Of a DNA stretch of 50,431 bases, positions 44,237 to 50,431 are shown in pieces. The translations under genes were made by a program, and so were the position numbers. The notes under the pieces were generated by a model. It saw only the letters and a program-made list of their open reading frames with translations, had not been told where the DNA came from and made no database searches. The stretch covers positions 1-50,431 of the forward strand of contig NZ_BCVQ01000029.1 of the NCBI RefSeq assembly GCF_001591825.1. The letters run 5' to 3'. The stretch is from Rossellomorea vietnamensis NBRC 101237 (GTDB lineage Bacteria > Bacillota > Bacilli > Bacillales > Bacillaceae_B). Positions within the stretch are counted from its first letter, which is position 1. Every line of letters begins with the position of its first letter.

Positions 44237-45538
44237 TTATCTGGCTCCAATGCCAATATATTTCATTCCGTGCTGTTCAATTTCTTTCCCGTTGAACGAA
44301 TTTCTTCCATCGAGAAAGACCTTACAGTTTTTGAACATAGATAGATCGAGTCCCTTATATTCGGAATGATTGGCCTGTAAAATGACGACATCGATATCAC
44401 GTACTGAATCTTCATTAAGAGACTTATATTGGACTCCCATGTCATTAACCTCTTTAGAAGTATAAAATGGGTCATTGACAACCACTTTGGCATTTCTCTC
44501 ATGTAAGATTTCTTTTAGGCGTAATGTAATCGATTTGGTATGCTCTTTTACATTTCCCCTAAACGATAGCCCTAAAATAAGGATATTTTTAGAGTCCAGA
44601 TCGCCCAATTCTTCCTCTAATAGACCGACAGAATATGCAGCCATACTGTCATTGATTTCTCTGGCTTTGTTTACTAACCCATCTGAATTCAATCCATAAT
44701 TCAAGAAAAAATAAGGGTATATGGGGATACAATGTCCCCCCACTCCTATACCGGGGTTATGGATATGGGAGAAAGGTTGTGAATTGGATGCCTTAATAAT
44801 TTCCAAGATATTAACACCTTTTTCTTCCGCGTATACCGAAAGTTCGTTTGCCAGTGCGATATTTACGTCTCTATAGACAGACTCCGCCACTTTGGCAAAT
44901 TCAGCAGCTTCCGTGCTGCTCATTTCAATCACTTCACATTCTAAAGCCTGTCTATAAAAAGAAACTGCAATGTCTTTACTTTTTTCATTAACCCCGCCTA
45001 CGACTTTAGGATAATCCTTGAGGTTTTTTATGATCTTATTTGAATAAACTCTCTCCGGGCTATATGCAAGATAAAAATCTGTTCCCATCTTTAAACCTGA
45101 AAGCTCTTCGATTTTAGATCCAAACCGATTCCTTGTATCCCCTGTCGGTAATGTTGTTTCGAATATTACTAACGTATCTTTTTTTATGCTTTGTCCAATT
45201 TGTTGAACGGCATCATCGATATACTGGTAATCCACAAGATTATCAGCTGTGATTAATACAGGAACGATGACAATTACTACATTGGAGTTTCTTACAGCTT
45301 TCTTAGTATCAGTTAAAGCGTTTAGTGTTTTAGCATAATGGTTTTTCATGACTAGTTCTTCCAGTCCAGGCTCTCCTGAAATATGACATTTACCTTGATT
45401 AACTGAATTTACTACCATGGGATTTTTATCAACACCGAATACCTTTATACCTTTCCCAGCAATTACTGAAGCAATCGTTAATCCAATTTTCCCCAATCCA
45501 ATTACCGTCGTTGTGAAGTCATTATTTAGTGAATCCAT
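44237..45538 (-). CDS. Nucleotide-sugar 6-dehydrogenase (UDP-GlcNAc/UDP-ManNAc type, WbpA-like)
   Basis: 433 aa from ATG 45538 (AGAGGTG 6 nt upstream). NAD-binding motif VIGLGKIGLTIASVIAGKG near the N-terminus, VIVIVPVLI, LVIFETTLPTGDT, AYSPERVYSN, AEFAKVAESVYRDVNIALANEL and the catalytic Cys270 in NPGIGVGGHCIPIYPYF. The SPERV and YRDVNIA strings are typical of the WecC/WbpA branch, which oxidises C6 of UDP-N-acetylhexosamines, rather than UDP-glucose dehydrogenases. It forms an operon with the downstream aminotransferase. A candidate sigma-K -10 (45570-45578) lies just upstream. Confidence 0.87.
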   Translation of the reverse strand: MDSLNNDFTTTVIGLGKIGLTIASVIAGKGIKVFGVDKNPMVVNSVNQGKCHISGEPGLEELVMKNHYAKTLNALTDTKKAVRNSNVVIVIVPVLITADNLVDYQYIDDAVQQIGQSIKKDTLVIFETTLPTGDTRNRFGSKIEELSGLKMGTDFYLAYSPERVYSNKIIKNLKDYPKVVGGVNEKSKDIAVSFYRQALECEVIEMSSTEAAEFAKVAESVYRDVNIALANELSVYAEEKGVNILEIIKASNSQPFSHIHNPGIGVGGHCIPIYPYFFLNYGLNSDGLVNKAREINDSMAAYSVGLLEEELGDLDSKNILILGLSFRGNVKEHTKSITLRLKEILHERNAKVVVNDPFYTSKEVNDMGVQYKSLNEDSVRDIDVVILQANHSEYKGLDLSMFKNCKVFLDGRNSFNGKEIEQHGMKYIGIGAR

Positions 45539-45569
45539 TTTATCCACCTCTCATAGTCTTTTACTTATT

Positions 45570-45578
45570 TAGTTTATG
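45570..45578 (-). promoter_or_regulatory. Candidate sigma-K -10 of the dehydrogenase-aminotransferase operon
   Basis: On the minus strand CATAAACTA fully matches CATANNNTA, 32 nt before the start codon. GC instead of AC is found 16 nt upstream, so the -35 is weak. Confidence 0.45.
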
Positions 45579-45639
45579 AGATTTATATAAAAAGGCTTAG
45601 ACTATAATCTATAAATTAATAATATATACACTTGTCCAC

Positions 45640-45666
45640 ACCAAATATTCAACTATCCATATAATA
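45640..45666 (+). promoter_or_regulatory. Candidate sigma-K promoter
   Basis: AC (45640-45641), a 16-nt spacer and CATATAATA (45658-45666), a full consensus match. Transcription would begin close to the ribosome binding site of the gene starting at 45688, leaving a very short leader. Confidence 0.5.
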
Positions 45667-45687
45667 GTTTTAAAGGCGGTGACTTTG

Positions 45688-46656
45688 GTGAGAACAAAAA
45701 GATTAAAAATTTTGATATTGATTAAACCATTTTGGAAAGACCTTGCAAAACACAAATCTAAATTTGACTTCATAAAATCTCTGGAACAATTTGCAGATAT
45801 TTATTATTGGCATGAAAATGGATCCATTCTAAACATAATCAAAAAACTAAATATAAACCCTGATTTTATTTTCCATTACGAGGTTGCTAATTACTATAAA
45901 CTTTCCCCTAAGATTACTGATCTGGATAAAATTGATATACCAAAAGGTTGCTTCATTATTGATTCGCATTATAACCCTGACTTTCGTAGGGACTACATTA
46001 TTAATAATAAAATTGACCTTGTATTTTCAGTAACTAAAGAAAATTTTTTGAAAGTTTATCCCGATTTACGAAACAAATTTGTATGGTTACCTTGGTCAAT
46101 TAATACAAGAGTGTTTAGAGATTGGTCACAAAACAAAGAATATGACTTTTTACTCATGGGATTAATCAACCCTCCCCAAGAAGGCAAATATCCTTTTAGG
46201 GAAAAAGTGTTGGAAGTAATGAGCAAATATAAGAACTTTAAACACCACAAGCATCCTGGGCATTTGGTGTCCTGGAAAGGTAATCCTATGGTGGACATTA
46301 ACTATGCTAAAGAAATAAACAAAGCCAAAATATTTTTCACATGTGGCAGTACTTTAAATTATCCAGTATTAAAATTTATTGAGGTTCCGGCATGCAATAC
46401 ACTATTATTAGCAGAACCGAACAGTGATATTATTGATATGGGATTTAGAGATGGAGTAAATTTTGTCGCATGTTCAAAAGAAAATTTTGAAGAAAAAGCA
46501 AAATATTATTTAAAAAACAGTCACATTAGAAACCGTATATCACAAAACGGGATGGATTTCGTTCATAAATCCCATTCTAATGAGGTTCGTGCACAACAAT
46601 TCATTCGTGAAGTCACTAACCTGATAGTAAAGAAAAAGATTAGTAAACTGAAATAG
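45688..46656 (+). CDS. Glycosyltransferase, GT-B fold, CgeB/YkvP-like
   Basis: 322 aa from GTG 45688 (AAAGGCGG about 8 nt upstream). The C-terminal part has a GT4-type donor-binding region: YDFLLMGLINPPQEGKYPFREKVLEVM, INKAKIFFTCGSTLNYPVLKFIEVPACNTLLLAEPNSDIIDMGFRDGVNFVACS. This arrangement recalls the CgeB/YkvP spore-maturation glycosyltransferases, which act late in sporulation on the spore surface. The N-terminal half (FDFIKSLEQFADIYYWHENGSIL, IDSHYNPDFRRDYI) fits the acceptor domain. The gene is noticeably more AT-rich than the housekeeping genes at the left of the window, hinting at acquisition. Confidence 0.75.
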   Translation: MRTKRLKILILIKPFWKDLAKHKSKFDFIKSLEQFADIYYWHENGSILNIIKKLNINPDFIFHYEVANYYKLSPKITDLDKIDIPKGCFIIDSHYNPDFRRDYIINNKIDLVFSVTKENFLKVYPDLRNKFVWLPWSINTRVFRDWSQNKEYDFLLMGLINPPQEGKYPFREKVLEVMSKYKNFKHHKHPGHLVSWKGNPMVDINYAKEINKAKIFFTCGSTLNYPVLKFIEVPACNTLLLAEPNSDIIDMGFRDGVNFVACSKENFEEKAKYYLKNSHIRNRISQNGMDFVHKSHSNEVRAQQFIREVTNLIVKKKISKLK

Positions 46657-46662
46657 GACTCA

Positions 46663-46713
46663 AATAAAACAGAGAGATTCTTACGTACCTTATAAAGAAT
46701 CTCTCTGTTTTAT
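46663..46713. terminator. Terminator of the 45688-46656 gene
   Basis: A perfect 20-bp stem (46663-46682 with 46694-46713) with 11-nt loop; A/T-rich on both ends so it can act in both directions. Confidence 0.9.
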
Positions 46714-46743
46714 TATTGGTGGGTTTTTCAGCTAGTAGTCTGT

Positions 46744-46785
46744 ATAAAAAATGCTAAGAATAAATAAGACATCAATTCTTAGCAT
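46744..46785 (-). terminator. Terminator of the 46793-47812 gene
   Basis: An 11-bp stem ATGCTAAGAAT/ATTCTTAGCAT (46751-46761 with 46775-46785) followed on the minus strand by six T. Confidence 0.9.
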
Positions 46786-46792
46786 CTGGTTT

Positions 46793-47812
46793 TTACATAA
46801 TCTTCTTATAAAGCTCATGGAGCTCCCTTGCAATTTTTATTGAATTGTGGTGATTCTCTACGTACTTTCGGCCGCCTCTTCCAAGATAATTTCGGTAATC
46901 GTGGTTGGTGATCAACCTTTTCATTTGAGTATATATGTTAGCGGGGTTTGCATTAACTATCGGCAGATCCTTAGGGTATTTTCTTATTAAATCTTTGCGA
47001 ATGTAACAGACGACGGGTTTACCAAATGCCATCCCCTCTATACTAAAGGTTCCATATGCTCCGATGCATAATTGATCTATAATAATATCTGCCTTTTGGA
47101 AGATCGTCTTTGCAAAGTCATGAGATACGTTCTGCAATAACATAAATTTAAATTTATAGCCTTCTTTTTTTAACATTTCTACTGCTTCTAGAATATATTG
47201 TGTTCCTTTAACTTTTTGATTTGTTGGGGCATGTACTATTAGAGGTACTTGATTACCTTTTATTGGGTAGGAAGGCATGATTGAATTCAAGTCAATCGGT
47301 TGCCTGATAATATGAACATTTTTGTAGTAATCTTTTACGTAAGGATACAACTCGTGATCTGCTACGATTGCATGATCAAATATTGCACCCCACTGTTGTA
47401 GTCTGTTAATAATGATCGTTTCATTTTGCCAATAGTTCTTAACTTGAACATAGGGATTATTAAAATTTCTTGCTACTGATAACCTACGAACCTCTGAACC
47501 ATGATGCTGAATAACCAAAGGTTTACCTATATCTTTTAAAATCTTTAATTCTTCATACGTTGGTGTATAAACACCTTCAGGCATGTCATGATAATGAAAA
47601 ACATCATAACTAGACGCTGATCGCCTGATGTACTCCTCTATTTTCTTTCTTGCCATATTGATTGGAAGTCGTTCAAGGTTTAAACAAATATCTGTTTTGA
47701 AACCAAATTTATGTGAAAGAAACTGTAAGGAAGTTGATTGAACTCCAATTTCATTTAAAGCTCTACTGGATGTAATCATAGGAATGCCTCTTGGAAATGT
47801 TAGTACTCTCAA
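46793..47812 (-). CDS. Family 4-type glycosyltransferase
   Basis: 339 aa from TTG 47812, with GAGAG a few nt upstream. The GT-B pattern is visible: an N-terminal acceptor domain (YDVFHYHDMPEGVY; LVIQHHGSEVRRL; FDHAIVADHELYPYV). The C-terminal donor domain has VPLIVHAPTNQKVKGTQYILEAVEMLKKEGYKFKFMLLQNVSH and QLCIGAYGTFSIEGMAFGKPVVCY, the usual place of the catalytic Glu in GT4 enzymes. No membrane segment. It starts 46 nt after the end of the acyltransferase gene on the same strand and has its own CATATAGTA sigma-K-like -10. The sugar donor is unknown; context suggests a diacetamido-uronic acid or other spore-glycan sugar. Confidence 0.8.
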   Translation of the reverse strand: MRVLTFPRGIPMITSSRALNEIGVQSTSLQFLSHKFGFKTDICLNLERLPINMARKKIEEYIRRSASSYDVFHYHDMPEGVYTPTYEELKILKDIGKPLVIQHHGSEVRRLSVARNFNNPYVQVKNYWQNETIIINRLQQWGAIFDHAIVADHELYPYVKDYYKNVHIIRQPIDLNSIMPSYPIKGNQVPLIVHAPTNQKVKGTQYILEAVEMLKKEGYKFKFMLLQNVSHDFAKTIFQKADIIIDQLCIGAYGTFSIEGMAFGKPVVCYIRKDLIRKYPKDLPIVNANPANIYTQMKRLITNHDYRNYLGRGGRKYVENHHNSIKIARELHELYKKIM

Positions 47813-47840
47813 ATTTCTCTCTCCCCATATTTAATCATAT

Positions 47841-47849
47841 TACTATATG
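47841..47849 (-). promoter_or_regulatory. Candidate sigma-K -10 of the GT4 gene
   Basis: On the minus strand CATATAGTA fully matches CATANNNTA, 29 nt before the start codon; the nearest AC is 14 nt upstream, a little short. Confidence 0.4.
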
Positions 47850-47858
47850 TCGTTAACT

Positions 47859-48527
47859 TTAAAGTGGCCTGCCAGGATTCCCAATAACAATGTCCTTTGG
47901 AATGACAGATTTAGTGATTACTGCCCCTGCCCCTACAATCGCTTCCTCTCCAATCGTAACCCCCGGTAATAAAGTGGCGTTATTCCCTATACAAGCCCCG
48001 GTTTTAATGATTGGCCCTTTTAGTTCAAATTCTTGTTTACCCATGTATTTATCATTAGACATGGAAACACAAGGACCGATAAAAACCCGGTCTTCGATAA
48101 TGGTATCACCTGTCACATACACAAGCGTTTGAATGGTACATGCTTTACCGATGGTAGTATTTAATTCAATGATAGCAGCCCTTCCGACTACAGTGTCCTG
48201 ATCGATTGCTACGTTTTCCCTAATGCTTGCATGATCGCCAATAAAGACATTTTGGCCGATTGAAGTCCCAGAATAAATGCTGACGAGGTTGCCTATTTTC
48301 ACATTCTCTGAAATTAGTAATGTAGTGGAGCTATTATTCCCTCTCATTCGATTATTTCCTTGTGGTTTTATCCCTATGACGCAATTGTTCCCTATTTTTG
48401 TATTTTTCTTTATATGTGTTCCTTTTAAAATCACGCTGTTATGACCTATCTCGACCCCTTCTTCCAACAAAACATCCTCTTCAATAATGACATTGCCCCC
48501 TAGAGTCACGCCTTTGAATTGCCCCAT
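47859..48527 (-). CDS. Left-handed beta-helix (hexapeptide) N-acyltransferase, WbpD-like
   Basis: 222 aa, hexapeptide repeats over nearly the whole length ([IV]GxxxxI pattern: IIEEDV, IGHNSVI, IGNNCVI, IGNLVSI, IGQNVFI, IGDHASI, VGRAAII). The C-terminal [60 protein letters not shown] corresponds to the catalytic and CoA-binding end of WbpD-type UDP-3-amino-GlcNAc-uronate N-acetyltransferases. Length is longer than WbpD (about 190 aa, from memory) because of an extra N-terminal turn set. GGGGTGAT precedes the ATG. CATACACTA with AC 17 nt upstream gives a sigma-K-type promoter. Proposed step: acetylation of the 3-amino group. Confidence 0.8.
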   Translation of the reverse strand: MGQFKGVTLGGNVIIEEDVLLEEGVEIGHNSVILKGTHIKKNTKIGNNCVIGIKPQGNNRMRGNNSSTTLLISENVKIGNLVSIYSGTSIGQNVFIGDHASIRENVAIDQDTVVGRAAIIELNTTIGKACTIQTLVYVTGDTIIEDRVFIGPCVSMSNDKYMGKQEFELKGPIIKTGACIGNNATLLPGVTIGEEAIVGAGAVITKSVIPKDIVIGNPGRPL

Positions 48528-48559
48528 TTAGATCACCCCTGTAAATTTTCATTATAAGA

Positions 48560-48587
48560 TAGTGTATGTACAAACCTCGGCATTAGT
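48560..48587 (-). promoter_or_regulatory. Candidate sigma-K promoter of the acyltransferase gene
   Basis: On the minus strand AC (48586-48587), a 17-nt spacer and CATACACTA (48560-48568), full -10 match. It is placed 33 nt before the start codon. Confidence 0.55.
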
Positions 48588-48677
48588 TTGGACTAATTTA
48601 TCTTAATTGATGTTTGTCCAATCATTATTATTCAAGATGAATAGAATATTAAAAACAGTGTATAAGAGGTGTTCAGA

Positions 48678-49628
48678 TTGAAGATAGGAGTTATTGGTGC
48701 TGGTAATATGGGAGAGAAACACATTAATGCTTTAATGGCACTTAAAGATCAAGTGAAATTACAGGGTATTTTCGATAACGATATAAATAAGAGTCAAGCC
48801 ATCTCAGAGAAATATCATATTAGGAGCTTCTCCAACATGATTGATCTAGTCAGGAGTGTGGATGCGATCAGTATCTGTGTTCCCACTAAATATCACTATG
48901 AAGTTGCGATTGCATGTTTAAATGAAAATGTACATCTCTTGATAGAAAAGCCTATAGCTGCAAATAGTTCTGAGGCTGAATTGATTGTTCGGAAGGCTCA
49001 GTTAAAAAACGTATACGTCCAAGTGGGCCATATAGAATTATACAATCCTACCTTCAGATTATTGAGGGAACTATTGAAACACGAGGATATTTACTCCATC
49101 AATTTCAATAGGTTGAATCCGACCGCTATCCAAATGGAGTCCCCGGAAGTCGTCAGTGATTTAATGATCCATGATGTCTATTTGTTAGAGGAAATAACGA
49201 AGGGTGACTCGATTAAAGAAATAGTTTCTTTTAAATCTAATAAAAACAGCCACCAGGGAAATGATCATGTTACATCTATCGTGACATTTCACTCTGGACT
49301 GATTTGCACATTATCAGCAAGCTATAAGTCTAAATTCAAAAAGAGACAGATTGAAATTATTACAAACAATTCCTACTTTGATGTCGATTTGATTAACCAC
49401 ACAATAAAAACGATTCAAGTTTCTACCCACTATCCTGAATTACAAGACCTTGTCAGCCAAGACAAAGTATCTACCATAGATATTTCCGCCCCTGAATATG
49501 ACCCCTTACAGATGCAATTATTAGATTTTATCCAAAATGTTAAAAATTGCAAGCAACCTAAGGTATCCGCTGAACATGGGACGAAATCACTTAAAATAAT
49601 TGAAAAAATACTTTCAAATTTAAAATAA
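48678..49628 (+). CDS. Gfo/Idh/MocA-family oxidoreductase (WbpB-like UDP-sugar 3-dehydrogenase)
   Basis: 316 aa from TTG 48678 (AAGAGGTG 6 nt upstream; a GTG at 48669 overlaps that SD). Rossmann motif KIGVIGAGNMGEKHINAL at the very start, then SICVPTKYHYEVAIACL and the signature LLIEKPIA with the conserved Lys. The MIHDVYLLEEI segment supplies the usual HD catalytic residues. The closest functional match in this context is WbpB, which oxidises C3 of UDP-GlcNAc-uronate before amination by WbpE. The WbpA-, WbpE- and WbpD-like genes are all within 6 kb. It is cotranscribed with the GT2 gene 37 nt downstream. Confidence 0.8.
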   Translation: MKIGVIGAGNMGEKHINALMALKDQVKLQGIFDNDINKSQAISEKYHIRSFSNMIDLVRSVDAISICVPTKYHYEVAIACLNENVHLLIEKPIAANSSEAELIVRKAQLKNVYVQVGHIELYNPTFRLLRELLKHEDIYSINFNRLNPTAIQMESPEVVSDLMIHDVYLLEEITKGDSIKEIVSFKSNKNSHQGNDHVTSIVTFHSGLICTLSASYKSKFKKRQIEIITNNSYFDVDLINHTIKTIQVSTHYPELQDLVSQDKVSTIDISAPEYDPLQMQLLDFIQNVKNCKQPKVSAEHGTKSLKIIEKILSNLK

Positions 49629-49665
49629 CCCCGAAACATTTTCTAAGGAAAGGATGTGATTAAAG

Positions 49666-50358
49666 ATGATACATTTTTCGATAATTATTCCTTTTCATTC
49701 AAAGGATCCCTATCGAAAAAAAGCTTTGAGTATTGTAATGAACTACTATAAAACTTTTTTTCCCAACAATGAAATTATCGTCGCTTCGGATGGGAACTCT
49801 CCTTACTCAAAATCTGCAGCAATAAATAAAGCAGTAAAGAAAGCTAAAACTGAACTAATTGCCATTATTGATGCAGATATCCTTTGCCCAAAGGAAACAA
49901 TTCTTTCAGGTTTAAAGCTGCTTGAGCTTTATCCGCTAATTCTTCCATATAACAAGGTCATTGATTTATCACAAAATCTGTCACAGGTGCTATACAATAA
50001 ATCTCATTTCTCCCTTAACCCCTCCATATTACACGGCAAAAACCGTCATAGTAAAAAAGCTATTCCTGTTGGCGGAATCAATTTAATAAAGAAAACGTGC
50101 TTTTTAAAAATCAAAGGCTTTGATGAACGCTTTATTGGTTGGGGCGGCGAGGACGATGCATTTGTGGCTGCCAGCGATACAATATGTGGTACTCATAAAA
50201 GATTAACCGGCGCCATCTATCATTTATGGCACCCTTCAAAGAAAGCTGAAGGGAACCCCCACTATTCAAAAAATCATCGCTTTACTGTTGAATATTTTAA
50301 AGCCTATAATAAGAAGGAAGAAATGATGAAAATCCTTTCCAATAGAAAGGATGTTTAA
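49666..50358 (+). CDS. Family 2 glycosyltransferase with galactosyltransferase-like C-terminus
   Basis: 230 aa. FSIIIPFHSKDPYRKKALSIVMNYYKTFFPNNEIIVASDG and the DxD-type IIDADILCP form the donor site. PVGGINLIKKTCFLKIKGFDERFIGWGGEDDAFV is the beta-1,4-galactosyltransferase-like acceptor motif (GWGGEDD). HLWHPS holds the usual metal-site His. AAGGAAAGG lies about 10 nt upstream. Last gene of a two-gene unit with the Gfo/Idh/MocA gene; a hairpin with T-run follows. It resembles the GT2 protein at 42184-43065 in plan but is not a close duplicate. Confidence 0.85.
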   Translation: MIHFSIIIPFHSKDPYRKKALSIVMNYYKTFFPNNEIIVASDGNSPYSKSAAINKAVKKAKTELIAIIDADILCPKETILSGLKLLELYPLILPYNKVIDLSQNLSQVLYNKSHFSLNPSILHGKNRHSKKAIPVGGINLIKKTCFLKIKGFDERFIGWGGEDDAFVAASDTICGTHKRLTGAIYHLWHPSKKAEGNPHYSKNHRFTVEYFKAYNKKEEMMKILSNRKDV

Positions 50359-50374
50359 CTATTGCACACTTGAA

Positions 50375-50402
50375 GGGGAAGAATCATTCTTCCTCTTTTT
50401 TA
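50375..50402 (+). terminator. Rho-independent terminator
   Basis: A 9-bp stem GGGGAAGAA/TTCTTCCTC with a 3-nt loop, then TTTTTT. It is 17 nt past the last gene of the window. Confidence 0.85.
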
Positions 50403-50431
50403 TGGGTTAATACATTATCACTAAAAAAAGA

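Noticed and set aside
43697..44344. 215-aa plus-strand frame opposite the aminotransferase gene
   Set aside because: Ser/Thr-rich antisense frame across two functional genes with intact motifs; no independent support.
1..50431. tRNA, rRNA, CRISPR array, insertion sequence, prophage or integrase genes
   Set aside because: I looked for transposase/integrase motifs, regular spacer-repeat arrays and tRNA-like cloverleafs with a GTTCRA T-loop and found none I could support.

Overview
This is a chromosomal window from an endospore-forming member of the Bacillaceae. I see the conserved Bacillus block miaB-ricA(ymcA)-cotE together with mutS-mutL, AGGAGG-type ribosome binding sites throughout, frequent GTG/TTG starts, and spore-coat genes. 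The proteins look like Bacillus or a close relative such as Rossellomorea; genus is an inference from similarity I remember, not from a search.

Layout. 0-11.6 kb, mostly minus strand: a membrane-anchored penicillin-acylase-family hydrolase, a SAM methyltransferase, a DUF4385 protein (plus), mutL and mutS, a DedA-family membrane protein, a secreted protein of unknown function, and a VanW protein (plus). 11.7-25.3 kb, minus strand: a complete reductive pyrimidine catabolic set. PreT/PreA reduce uracil/thymine, HydA opens the ring, a nitrilase-fold beta-ureidopropionase gives beta-alanine, a class III aminotransferase gives malonate semialdehyde and MmsA gives an acyl-CoA. The set also has an NCS1 permease, two small ORFs and a PucR-type regulator. 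A CstA-type transporter lies just upstream. A near-consensus cre site and a repeated motif shared by the operon promoter and the mmsA promoter suggest catabolite repression plus a dedicated regulator. 25.5-29.5 kb: ankyrin-repeat protein, DNA topoisomerase III and a YeiH/UPF0324 membrane protein. 29.6-32.4 kb: cotE, ricA and miaB. In B. subtilis cotE is next to mutS; here about 21 kb of metabolic and accessory genes separates them.

32.7-50.4 kb is the most unusual part and looks like a spore-surface island. It holds a CotY/CotZ-type cysteine-rich coat protein, a ParM-like actin with a small partner gene, four paralogous proteins carrying an SPOCS/DUF3794-like (possibly CsxC-like) domain, a long coiled-coil protein and an unidentified two-part protein. 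These are followed by four glycosyltransferases and four enzymes matching the WbpA/B/E/D route to UDP-2,3-diacetamido-2,3-dideoxyglucuronic acid. By eye, most transcription units here have a CATANNNTA (sigma-K type -10) upstream, several with an AC 16-17 nt before it; cotE and the coiled-coil gene have sigma-E-like promoters. My reading is that the mother cell makes a set of SPOCS-domain coat/exosporium proteins and a diacetamido-uronic-acid glycan that decorates the spore surface. The promoter matches and domain assignments were made by eye and need computational confirmation.
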